A stretch of 64,000 bases of DNA, from the NCBI GenBank assembly GCA_009760855.2, contig WPIO01000045.1:2249501-2313500 (forward strand), given 5' to 3'. The translations under genes were made by a program, and so were the position numbers. Positions 1-37,540 of the stretch are shown piece by piece. Under the pieces are notes generated by a model. That model saw nothing but the letters and a program-made list of their open reading frames with translations. It did not search any database and was not told the DNA's origin. Origin of the DNA: Cristatella mucedo. Lineage: Eukaryota > Bryozoa > Phylactolaemata > Cristatellidae. Position 1 is the first letter of the stretch; each line of letters begins with the position of its first letter.

Positions 1-209
1 CTATCTTAGCTAGCGCTGCGCCGGCCACTGCCCGCCTCAGGTGGCAGTCATGAAGTAGCAGCCTGTCGCCCACAGCAAACCTTCCACTCGGATTTCATGG
101 TGCCTGGTTCTCCGAATATGGGTGCATGTTTATAGCGATTTGCAGTTAGCTTCCTTGGTCTTGAAATGCCAGCCATTAGCTCGCTAGGGTGCTTGCTTCC
201 CATGCGCAG

Positions 210-26825
<26,616 letters not shown>

Positions 26826-28280
26826 GCTGCCGGTGTTTGCGCAGCCCTGCCCGTGCAGGCAAGACCGCAATTGCGGCCGACAGCAGACTGACCGACTGCC
26901 GCAGACTCGGCCGGCTCTGCGAAGCCCGGCTCTGCTGCCAAGAGTCGTTGCCTCTGCACCGAGCGAAGGCTGCTGACGATTGCCCGCCCCATCACCCAAG
27001 CCTGATCGTTGTTGATAGAGCCGTCGTCGACACAGCTTGCATGTGGCGCGAGCGAGTTGTCGTTGTCGTCGACCTGGAGCTCCCGGCGTGCACACAGTTC
27101 CAGTTACGGACTGCAGCTGGACCGTGCGCAGCGACTGTAGCTTTTGACCGACAGGCAGGTCGTGCAGCTCATCGGCTTTGGAGCCGCGTCGTTGTTTGCC
27201 AGTCTTTCCGTCTGCCGACGGGGTCTGGCTGGCTTTAGGCCGGCAGACCGGTGGCATGCTTGGGTGCTCAAAACCGGCGTCTGCTCGTCAGTCCGATGAC
27301 AGGTGCTGTCGATCGCCGGCCGCTGGCTGTGATGAGCGGTGGCAGTGGCTGCACTCGTGATAGAGGCGAGCCGTGATTGGCCGGCGGCTAGAAACATAGA
27401 GCTGCTAGAACCGGCACTCGCTGCACGCGAGGCTCACGTGTGAGTGCCTCTCAGCAAGCGCTGGGCTGCCATCAAAAGCACGGCTGTGGAGGCGGCAAGG
27501 CAGTCGCGCTGTCGTTCGTTGTTGTTCTCACTGAGCACACCTCAAGTGCTCCAGCAGTGCTGCGTTTCGTGGACGAAGTGCGAATTAGAGAGAGAATTCC
27601 TCAACGTTAGACAATGGGAGTTGATCTGCTCTGTAAATTACGCTATTTTGCAAGCGGAAACGTGCACACCCATGTCCATGCTGGCACGTGGCCACACCCG
27701 CCCACCCTGATCGCTAGATTAGCAGCAGCACCAGCCTTAGACGAGCGATCGTCATCCACCTGTCTCTGGCTGTGGGTGGTTGGGCCTGCCCGGGCGTCGC
27801 TTCTCAGAGGCTCTCGATCAGATGCATCAGATGTCACTTTGAGTTACAGATTTGCGGGCCAAGTAACTGGTCGTTCGGCTGTTGCTAGTATCAAACTCAT
27901 CACCGCTCAGCTCTCTGACTGCAGCTCGAAGGGTGTGTAGGGTGTGCAGCCCAGCGGCAGTGACCAATGGCTGCTAGAAGTCGGACTCATGTTTGGTTCT
28001 CGGCTGTGTTACGGCATTCACTGAAGCAGAACACAATGTAGCCTATACATGTCTGTTACGATGTGACGGTGGCTGCTGTGTAGGCTGTCAGCACTCTCTG
28101 CTACAACATAGGAAGTGGTGGCTGCAGCCTAGTAAATGGCTGGACCGAACAGTTGCCTGGGGCTCGTCTGAATTTCCTCGGGTGCAGCAAAACTGTGCTG
28201 AGGCATTTCCTGCCCCACCACCTTTCAATTGCCTTACTTGGTTCAAGCTCAGGGTATTAAATTTGATTTGCTAAACAGCA
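26826..28280 (+). other. Probable 3' UTR and downstream flank of the ASK gene
   Basis: GC-rich sequence after the stop codon with no recognisable coding exon. I see no AATAAA hexamer close downstream, so the poly(A) site is not placed. Open frames here, including a long antisense one over 26,688-27,257, look like composition effects. Confidence 0.4.
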
Positions 28281-28500
28281 GTTAAAACAATGCGAAGAAT
28301 AGCAATAGACGGTACGTAGCACCATAAGAGACCTGTATCTCTGTCTAGGCACGTTACAAATTCTGGAAAGAAAGGAAGCATGTAAATTGGTTAGTGAGAA
28401 CGTCTAGTTTCAGTATAAATAAGCCCACAAAGAACAGTTCACACAGCCGGGAAATCCTAGGAGCAGGTGGAATTTTAACGCCTTTCCAAGCTTAAAATCA
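28280..28500 (-). mobile_element. Old LINE-A-like tail
   Basis: ACCTGTATCTCTGTCTAGGC, ACGTTACAAATTCTGGAAAG and GGTTAGTGAGAAC resemble the LINE-A 3' end, heavily diverged. The young copy at 28,500 lies next to it. Confidence 0.45.
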
Positions 28501-30325
28501 AGGGATAATAATAATAATAATAATAATATTGCACTTGATAAAGCGCCCTCAGAGAACTTAATCTCTTTCTAGGCGCTTTACATTTGCTGCAAAGTGATAC
28601 GCAATAGAATAGTAAGTAAAAATCATGCTTGAAAAACAAACAAAATGAATAACATGGTTAGGGGTTACATGCACTGGGTCAGCATGCAAATGTGGTTAGT
28701 GGCAGCATGAACAGTGTCAGCACGCATAAGCACATCGAGGACGAATCACAAGGACCCACTAAATGCTGTCCTAAATAGGTATGTTTTTAAGTTTCTTTTA
28801 AATGTGGTCAGGTCAGGGGATGTTCTGATGCAGGTCGGGAGGGAGTTCCAGGCTGTGGGAGCATACGAGCTAAATGCACGGTCTCCAAAGGATTTAAGGT
28901 TTGTACGAGGTATTTCTAGACTGTTGGATTCCGAACAGCGAGTGGTACGATGCTTTGCCTGATGGGGTAGTATATCTGAAAGATAGGCTGGAGCCAAAGA
29001 ATGAAGTGACCTAAATGTGAGCGACAAAACCTTGAAGTCAATCCGTTGCTTGACTGGTAACCAGTGCAGGCCGGCGAGAAGTGGAGTAATGTGGCAACTG
29101 CGACGCTCACGACAGACAAGCCTAGCTGCAGAGTTTTGCACCAGCTGCAATCGCCTGATCGCACATGCTGGTAGGCCAGTAAGCAGTGAGTTGCAGAAGT
29201 CGAGACGGGATGTCACGAATGCATGGACCAACTTGGACGTGGTATCCTTATCTAAACAAGTCCGAATTTTAGCAATGTTATGAAGCTGAAAATAGGCTGA
29301 TTTGACTGTGGAGCTGATGTGGTCGTCTAACGAGAGGTCGCTTTGGAATATGACACCTAGATTTCGAGCTGATGCAACTGGAGATATGCTGGCAGAGCCA
29401 ATTTTGAAAGTCAGCCTTTCCAATTTCTGAATAACACTAGGTTTGCCCATAACTAGTAAGTTAGTTTTATCATCGTTTAGTTTTTTAGAAAATTTGCTGC
29501 CATCCATGATCGGATGTCATCGATGCATGCAGCAAGTGAGTTGAGAGAATTTGAGGTGCTCGAAGGCTGGGAGGGATCAAAGCAAAGGTACAACTGAGTG
29601 TCATCCGCATAGAAGTGAAAGCCTAGATTGTGCTTGGCAATCACATCAGCGAGAGGGAGAGTATAAACGGTGAAAAGGACCGGACCTAGCACAGAGCCCT
29701 GAGGTACTCCATATTTTAGAGGTTCTTCAGATGATCTTTGTCCATTCACGTCAACACTCTGGAGTCTCCCACTGAGATAGGACCTGAACCACTGCAGAGC
29801 AGTGCCAGTGATGCCCAGGCGAGATGAGAGGCGCTCTAGAAGAACTTTGTGATCGATGGTATCAAAAGCTGCCGAAAGATCGAGCAAAACAAGAAGAGAC
29901 ACTCTACCCATGTCTGCATTCCTAAGTAGGTCGTTGTATACCCGAAGCAATGCTGACTCTGTGGAGTGATTAGCTCTAAAGCCAGACTGGAACTTACTAG
30001 CAAGGTGTGAGGTTTCGATATACGAGTTCAGCTGGTCTGCCACGACCCGTTCCAGTGTCTTTGATAGGAATGGTAGAAGGGAGACTGGGCGGTAGTTGCT
30101 TAAGTTCTCTTGGTCTAGTGTAGCTTTCTTGAGAAGTGGCCTGACTACAGCTTTTTTGAAAGGTGCTGGGACCTGACCTGAGGCTAATGACATATTAATG
30201 ATGTTGGTTATGCATGGCAGCAGCAGATCAATGCAACGTAGGAGCAGGACAGTGGGAATAGGGTCCAGTGGACTTGTTGTCTTCTTTGATTGAGATACGA
30301 GCTTTAGGACTACATCACTGGGATG
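28500..30325 (-). mobile_element. Young LINE-A copy, 5' truncated, most of RT present
   Basis: CR1/L2-superfamily non-LTR retrotransposon. Minus-strand frame 30,334-29,477 has the RT core: NYRPVSLLPFLSKTLERVVA, LDLSAAFDTIDHKVLLERL (motif A), GVPQGSVLGPVLF (B), HFYADDTQLYL (C). The frame 29,507-28,746 continues KLNDDKTNLLVMG to NSLPTCIRTSPDLTTFKRNL and ends near the tail. The two are separated by a 2-nt insertion in an A run (six A where the 61.9-kb copy has four, near 29,482), so this copy is frameshifted. The 3' end is the hairpin plus (AAT)n. Nucleotide identity to the 61.9-kb copy looks close to 99% where compared. It is truncated within the linker before the RT, where it meets an older LINE fragment. 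Confidence 0.95.
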
Positions 30326-30490
30326 TCGTGACATAAGTCAGAAGTGAGCAACAGGCCTCGGGAGCATACGAACTGAAGGCTTGGTTTCTATAGAATTTGA
30401 GGTTGGTTTGAGGCAGAGCTAAACGACTCGAGTCAGAAGAGCTGGTGGTGCGATTCGCAGGCTGATTGGTAGAGAATACGAGCCACTTCA
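30326..30490 (-). mobile_element. Old LINE-A fragment next to the young copy
   Basis: Minus frame reads SSDSSRLALPQTNLKFYRNQ then AFSSYAPEACCSLLTYV, a diverged version of SESNSLEIPRTNLKSFGDRA-FSSYAPTAWNSLPT. Confidence 0.7.
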
Positions 30491-30514
30491 TCACCATCGC
30501 CCAGTTGTTGGACA

Positions 30515-33500
30515 GCCTGTTAAATTCCGCCTACTAAATGTCCGCTCGCTAAAAACCAAGGGGTTACTTATCCACGATCAGGTGGTCCAGGAGAAGCTAG
30601 ATGCATTTCTGCTTACCGAAACCTGGATGACGCCGTGTTCCAGTAGCTGTATTTCCGAGACTACCCCACCCGGGTTCTCATTCTATCAGTCCATGCGTTC
30701 TGACAAGGTTGATGGCGGGTTGCAATTGTTGTTCGAGAATCGTTTGGCTATAAAATGTGCAGTTAGTTTCTCGCATGGGTCATCGTTTGAATCGGTTGCT
30801 ATCAGGTCTTCATCAAAGACAATGCCTCTCACCGTTGCGATATACCAGCCTCCTGGCTGTCTAAACTTGTTTATAGAGGAGTTTTCAGAGTTCCTCTTAA
30901 AATATTTGTGTGTGACAGGCCGTTACTGATTGTAGGAGACTTCAATATTCACGTTGACAACCCTAGCAACAGCCAGGTCCGCTCATTTCTTGAATGTCTG
31001 GAGAATTTTGGTTTGGCCCAGCACGTTAATCATAGCACCCACGTCGGTGGCCACATTCTAGATCTCGTGGTCACTAAGGATGTCCTCCCCACTGACTTTG
31101 TGGTATGCCCACTGACCCTCTCAGATCATTGTTCGGTCTCGTTTACTGTTCCTGCTCCCTCGTACGTACAGGGCAATGTCGAATTTGCCAAACGATGTAA
31201 CTTACAAAGCATTGACATGGACAAGTTTTTGAAATCTCTTTGTGATGCAGGTCTTCTTGATCTGCATTCAGACCCGACCGGCAGCTTCGATACCCTCACT
31301 GTTGCGATGAACATGACACTCAGGAGTGCACTTGACAAGCATGCTCCTGTTCGCTCTATCCGTGTTCAAAGTCGTCGAGATTCCTTTCAATTTACAAAAA
31401 AATTCCTTAAGATGCGTCGGATTAAGCGCAGGCTTGAACGTTGTTTCAAGAAATCGGGGTCTGAGGCAGATCTAGTCCATTTTAAAGACTTCCTTCGAGT
31501 TTACACGTGAAAGCTTAAAAAACCAGGGCTTTTTTCATTAGAAAGCTGAATTCCTGCCAGTCGGACACTAAACAGATTTATAAGACAGTAAACCATTTAC
31601 TGGCCAATGCTGTGAGGTCTGACTCCCCAGATATTAAGGGCTCAGCCGAAAAGTTTTCAGCCTTCTTTACTGAAAAAATTGTGCACATTCGTGCCTCCAT
31701 TAAGCCCCCTCCGACCAAAGCAATCGCCGTTCCTCAACCTGTGACCTTTCTTAAAAGGTTCTCCGATGTTTCTGCCTGTGATGTGGCTGCCTTAATAAGG
31801 TCTAGCAAAAAGAGCTCGTCTCCTGAAGACCATATACCTTCATCTCTGTGGTCTTCACTTGCAGACCAACTTAGCCCTGCCATAACCAAGATTTTTAATG
31901 CTTCTTTGGGAAAAGGGGTCGTCCCCAAGTCCTTCAAATCGACAATCGTTAGACCTATTCTTAAAAAGCCTGGATTAGACACAGAGGTCCTCGCAAACTA
32001 TCGTCTAGTTTCCCTTCTTCCGTTCTTATCAAAGATTCTTGAAAAAATTGTTGCTAAGCAGCTAGTTGAACATATTGAAAATAATAGAATGTCAGAAACA
32101 TTTCAATCAGGTTTCAAGAGGCAGCACCCTACTGAAACTGCTCTCCTCCGTGTTAACAATGACATTCTACGTGGCAACGACGACGGGAATGTCACTGCCC
32201 TAGCTCTGCTAGATCTGTCTGCTGCCTTCGACACCATTGATCACGATGTTCTGCTTGAACGATTGAGAACAACGATCGGTCTGGCAGACGAAGTACTGGC
32301 GTGGTTTAAATCATACTTGTCTGATCGACTTCAATCCGTGTCGTGTGGGGGTCAGGTCTCAGACATGAGAAGGGTCACCTGTGGAGTCCCTCAAGGGTCT
32401 GTACTCGGTCCCTTGCGGTTCTCCATTTATACACAACCTCTGGGAAAAGTGATTAAGGCCCATGGAATAAGAAATCACTTCTATGCTGACGATACTCAGT
32501 TGTATTTGTCATTTAAACCGTCGGAATCTGCTGCAGCAACTGAGAAACTGAATGCTTGCCTTGCCGACATTCGATCCTGGATGTCGGAAAACTTCCTGAA
32601 ATTAAATGACGATAAAACCGAACTGCTTCTCATAGGACACCCTAAGCGTGTGGCTGGATTAAAAGGCTTTGCTGTTGTAATAGGTGATGCTATTGTGCGA
32701 CCTTCACCACGTGCTCGTAATCTAGGTGTCGTGTTCGACAGCTGCTTCAATTTCAAAAGCTTCATTCAGAAGACTGCCTCTACAGCTAGCCATCACATCC
32801 GATCCCTATCCAAGATTAGAAGCTGTCTCCCACAGTGGCTTGTAAAAAATTTAACTAGCTCTTTAGTTCTGTCTCGGCTTGATTATTGTAATTCCCTTTT
32901 GGCTGGGCTACCAAAGAAAGCTATTATGCCACTACAGCGGACTATGAATATGGCTGCAAGGCTGGTCTTCAAGTCCCAGCGGTTTGAGCACGTGTCACCT
33001 CTGCTGAAAGAGCTAGGATGGTTGCCGGTTGAGCAAAGGATACAGAGCAAAGTTCTTACGCTGACCCACAAGGCCCGCCACGGCTTGGCTCCTTCGTACC
33101 TAGCTGAACTGCTGCATCAGTTTCAGCCTGTTTGCGCCCTCAGGTCCTGTGTGGACAATAAATTAGCTGTCCCATTCCTCCACTTAAAGACCGTTGGCGA
33201 CAGAAGCTTTAGCTCTGCAGGTCCTAGACTGTGGAACTCGCTTCCACAATTCTTACACAACGACATCTACTCTCCAACTGCCGACTATGGCACGTCTTTT
33301 TCAGCGGTCCTGAACTGCTACTTCTATGCTACTCCCTACCTCAACTGCTCTCCTAACTCTGCTTTGCTTCCCACTTTCTCTTTGTTGCGTGAGACGAAGT
33401 CTGTTGGGTACCGAATGCGTACCGAAAGCCGCCTAGGCTGTGAGTGCGCTATGCAAAACTCTCCTGCGTAACACCCACACGGTCTTTATGACTTTGTGGA

Positions 33501-33515
33501 GTTACTGACGGAGAT
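30515..33515 (+). mobile_element. LINE-B, nearly full-length CR1/L2-type retrotransposon
   Basis: Second non-LTR family, distinct from LINE-A. The endonuclease starts near 30,515 (KFRLLNVRSLKTKG) with TETWM, IYQPPG, then PLLIVGDFNIHVDN, HVGGHILDLVVTK and LSDHCSVSF (APE-type residues). Near 30,905 the frame shifts, and a stop at 31,508 with a further shift breaks the linker. From 31,612 a 619-codon frame to 33,471 carries an uninterrupted RT: NYRLVSLLPFLSKILEKIVA, ALLDLSAAFDTIDHDVLLER, GVPQGSVLGP, HFYADDTQLYL, KLNDDKTELLLIG, then LSRLDYCNSLLAGLPKKA and GDRSFSSAGPRLWNSLPQFL. The 3' terminal segment (33,403-33,515) recurs near 11,886, 13,915 and 57,335. ORF1 is not seen. Confidence 0.93.
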
Positions 33516-33529
33516 ACATGACGTTAATT

Positions 33530-33840
33530 CTGGTCGGCAGGCTGGAGCGAGAGAATGACGGGACCGACACGTGAGTGACAAAGCCGTGAAGTCAATGCCC
33601 TGCCTGATGAGGAGCCAGTACAGGCTGTTAGAAGTGCTGCGATGTTGCAACTGCCTCAAGGTAAGCTTCGCCGGCTGCAGATTGCTCCAACCAAGGCCTA
33701 ATGAAAAGGCCGAAAGACCTGCAACTAACGAGTTATAACAAAGGTTGAGACAGTATGTCACAAATTCACAGGCCAACGTGAAATGCGACATCCCTGTCTA
33801 AGCAGGCCCATCAAGATCAGCAGATGGCACCGAGTCAGAT
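33530..33840 (-). mobile_element. Old LINE-A fragment
   Basis: Minus strand LYWLLIRQGIDFTALSLTCR then SRHSLAPA matches LHWLPVKQRIDFKVLSLTFR-SLHSLAPA. Similarity fades near 33,840. Confidence 0.7.
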
Positions 33841-34592
33841 GGCTAGGTAGTAGATCCCGATGAAAACTGCAGTGGCAGAGAAAAAGCCACTACGTCCCAA
33901 CCATAATGTCAAAGACTTGGGACAGATATCTTGGTTTTACCAACTCCAGCGCTGAGATTTTGACGTGTGGACTGACAATTTGTGCGGACTGACAAATAGG
34001 AGAATTTGCTGGATAAAAGTTTGCGAGTCTTAGATCAGAAGAGGCATCACCAAGATTTCTCTAGCTTGTTCACCCGTCAATATGGGCACAGCTTCTGTAA
34101 CAGTGTGACCAGTCCTTTCGAGACAATGAGAATCGCCTGCGACTAGAATGGCCGGCATCTCTTCATTGGCAGTTTAGCCGGGGAGCTTTAAAGCCTCGAC
34201 GTTCCATCCAATGGGAACAACTATCAGTCTCTTCATGCGGCTCACTCGATGCTTCTCGGGGAGCGTTGCAGCAGGTTCGAGCCCTTGCCGGACGCCTTGA
34301 GGCATGGCCGGACGCCTTGAGGTATGGCAAGTTTGGCTGGGAGGACGTGGGAGACTTGAAAATGGCGGCATCGCCGATTGGTCACCGATTAATTTTTTCT
34401 GGGCTTCCCTGCTATCTTTGTCGCCGAGACAGCAGCAATGAGCATGCTAACTTCTCTAGACAGGACTTGCTGCAGTGGACCTCTGGAAATTGGCAAAGTC
34501 AGGTGGAAGCCATTGAGTGATGGCTTTGCTGGCGTAGCCACCACACATACTACTGGTTTCGAAAGGAAAGTGTCCCGTCTCTGGTCAAAGAG
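33841..34592. other. Unassigned, with an 18-20-bp tandem duplication
   Basis: No recognised element. GCCGGACGCCTTGAGG(C/T)ATGG occurs twice in tandem at about 34,287-34,327. Confidence 0.5.
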
Positions 34593-34789
34593 TCAGGAGC
34601 CTTCGAGTACCTCCAACACATTTTCACAAAGCTGTGTGTGGCAAAGGTCGAAGCCTATGTACCTGCGGTACACATAATAATCCGGATCGTCGAGCAGAAT
34701 AAGTGACAAACGAAGGAGTTCACTTGTTAGGGCAAAACAGCTTGCATCAGCTTCGTCCCAGTAGGCCAGGTTTCCTGGGTAATGCAAAG
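34593..34789 (-). CDS. Unknown minus-strand terminal coding exon
   Basis: Reading leftwards from an acceptor TAGTTTTCAG (ends at 34,790), entered in phase 1, the frame reads LHYPGNLAYWDEADASCFAL, TSELLRLSLILLDDPDYYVY, RRYIGFDLCHTQLCENVLEV, LEGS and TGA at 34,595-34,593. Amphipathic, Leu-rich, with a natural residue mix unlike the repeats around it. It matches none of the transposon families recognised here. I do not recognise the family. Upstream on the same strand, 35,145-34,860 has further coding-like frames (YLEQLKKFKGVGSSFFEIND and SFEYSLALLECIKMSLHEE) in different frames, either exons split by a 61-nt intron or a decayed copy. Confidence 0.4.
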
Positions 34790-35149
34790 CTGAAAACTAT
34801 GTAGAGCTGGTAGAAACGGTGGGGATGACACAATGGGTTGCAGAAGTCCTTGAAAATCGTTACTCCTCATGGAGGCTCATTTTGATACACTCGAGGAGAG
34901 CCAAGGAGTACTCAAAGGAGTTTGACAAGCACGATTTACTAGATTTTAAATGTGGCTGCAAGGAATAGCATAGCGAGAATGTGACGAGAGATTGCAATAG
35001 GACTTGACCCGTTAACGGTATCATTAATCTCGAAAAAACTACTTCCAACTCCTTTGAATTTTTTTAACTGCTCTAGGTAAATACAAGTTTGTATAAGCAA
35101 GCTTTTGAGCAAAAGAGAACTAAATGAAGCAGCTTTGTACGTCAAATTT

Positions 35150-35755
35150 TTTGGAAATAGTTATACTTCAGATTCATCATTCTGATCGTGGAGGAAGTTT
35201 TATGGGTAATAATGGCCATTTTATTGCATTTTCTACTCCTAACGGAATAATATCAGTCTTCTGAGAGCTTCGCACTACCGAAGCGGAGCTTCAGGGATTC
35301 ACAAATCGGGAATACATTTTTTATAGTGGCTGTACAGCTTTTCTTGAATTTCAAAAAAAATTCCTCGGCCACTTGCAAAGCCTTTACAGATTAAGGTTTA
35401 TCCCCCCGTTCGGAAGCTATAGCATGCCAATTGCCCCTCTTTCAGGCGAGGCTTCGTGTAGTAAAAGCTCTAGAAGCTTTTGGCGATAGTCAATCGGCTC
35501 TAGTTTTTCAGCTCGTATCGCACAACGTTTGCTCCGGCAGCTTCTGGCCACTCGTTGTTCGTGGTGCCGGAAAGCCGTCCATCACCGTAGTCAGGTCAGT
35601 GTAAAGATGCGTGCGTAATTAAAAGATTCAGAATAATGTCAGAGTTCGGACTTGAGCCGCTACTTCCCGTTTGAAATCCTCACCAGCCATTTAGTACTGC
35701 AGATTAACAATGCTCTCCCAAGGAGCACGTACGCGGAAATTGTTCTAGGCGGTTC
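35150..35755. other. Unassigned AT-balanced stretch before the LTR fossil
   Basis: No feature recognised. Confidence 0.4.
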
Positions 35756-35760
35756 TCTTC

Positions 35761-36023
35761 CCAAACACAGCCGTTCTCTCCTGAGCCGGCGTTCCCACTG
35801 CCCTCACTCCCTCCCAGCAACAACTCATCCCGAGAGTAGGCGGGAGGACAAAGCCGGCCGACGTCTAAACCACAACCGCCAGACCACAGCTGGGCACTGA
35901 CCAGTCCCTAGGCCACATCCACCAGCTGTTCGACATTAGGTTGATTTAGGGCACTACTGGTCTGCCTGGGCGAGCCCTGTGTCTAGAATCGAACCGTGCA
36001 CACACACAGAGAAACACAAACCA
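35761..36023 (-). repeat. LTR of the Ty3/Gypsy fossil (3' LTR)
   Basis: Starts CCAAACACAGCCGTTCTCTC, as does the partner at 39,914, and both end ACACAAACCA. Confidence 0.85.
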
Positions 36024-37429
36024 CACCCCTTGATCTCACGGATCAGTACCATACACACAAAAGAAACTTGACATGCAGCATTGGCAAACTATCCGGTCAA
36101 AACATTGTCGTCGTAACGGTGACGAAGTGTCGCAGCATGCCTGGGCCTCGGTACAGGTTCAGTGCCGTCACGATCGGGTGCAGGGGCGCCTCTTCCTGCC
36201 CTAGCAAGAGAGCTGGTCGGCCACGTGGAGACGCGAACCGTCGATTTCGATTTCAACGCCCTGGCCCACACTGGTTACCGTACCCTCGGGGCACTCGGTC
36301 GTGCAACGAGCACCTGGGGCTTCACAAAAACTCATTGGTAGACCAGGTATTGAGTCGTCCTCGAGCCCCGATTTGTCTGTGTCCTGACAAAAGGGCTTTT
36401 CCACTCAAAGGAGAACAACCTTCTGCTGGGCGCCGATTCCTCTCCAACCCTGCAGTTGGCGAGATGTTGTACTAATACACCATCATCACGACGCCCTCAC
36501 CCGTGCGAGCCGCCATTCCCTTGATGGTCCTATGATTGCGATCAACGATGCGACTGCCGGAGAGTTTATAGGCGAAACGGTAGATGGGCTCCACGCACCA
36601 ATGCTCGCAAAGACCGTGCAGAGCTTTTGAATGAAAACTCGTGCCGTTATCCGTGAGCAACTGCAGTGGAAGGCCTCGCTCCCTAAACATTTTGCCAAGA
36701 TTTTGCACCAGGGAGTTTTCTCCCTCGTCAGGTATTCGCCTCCAAATAGCGAAATGGCTCAGCCCACAATCTACCAAGGTCGGATATTTTTGGCCCTTGG
36801 CGTTACGTCGCGAGCTAGGCGCTGCCAATTCTTGCTTACATTCAGCACACATGGGCTCCATACGACTGATGCTGGATTGATCGACTTGCAACGAGGGCAA
36901 GCCTTCACGAAGGGTTCGACGTCCATTCGCCGGATAACACTTTCCGGGTGGCACATTCTGGCTAGGTACAGTGTCCTGTCTACCCCGAAGTGGTGAAGAA
37001 TGTGCAAACTCTTTAAGTCGACGCTGACCGACGTTGAAGACGCCAGCTCTGGAAGAGCGAGACAGCTTACCTTCGCCCTCACCCATTTCTGAGCAACGCG
37101 AGTCAGCTGTTCGGCTTTATTGTCGGACGTTCACACAAGGACTCCCGAAGCATGCAGTCAACACTCGGACACCGTGTCAGCGATCAATGCTAGCCTGTGT
37201 TTGATGAGCGCCTCTCCAATGCCGTGGGCTCGTACAGGCTTATCTCCGACCAGCAGTGATTGTAGCCATCTATAGGCAGTCGTAGAATTTGTCCGAATGT
37301 CTACCTGCCGCAGGGACCAAGCAATTTCCAGATTGAGGTCCTTGATGATGGCCTCCAACTCAGTAAGGTTGAAGTGGGCTGACGTCGTCAGCTTTTCAAA
37401 GCCAAGAGGCATCCTCTACGATTCTTTCT

Positions 37430-37505
37430 CCTATATCCAGGCATGTAAAGCGCCTAGAAAGAGATTGAGTTCTCTGAGGGCGCTTTATCAAGTGCATTAT
37501 TATCA

Positions 37506-37536
<31 letters not shown>

Positions 37537-37540
37537 GTGC
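37430..37540 (+). mobile_element. LINE-A 3' tail inserted in the LTR fossil
   Basis: GTAAAGCGCCTAGAAAGAGA then TTGAGTTCTCTGAGGGCGC, TTTATCAAGTGCATT and (ATT)n: only the last hundred or so bases of LINE-A. Confidence 0.9.
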
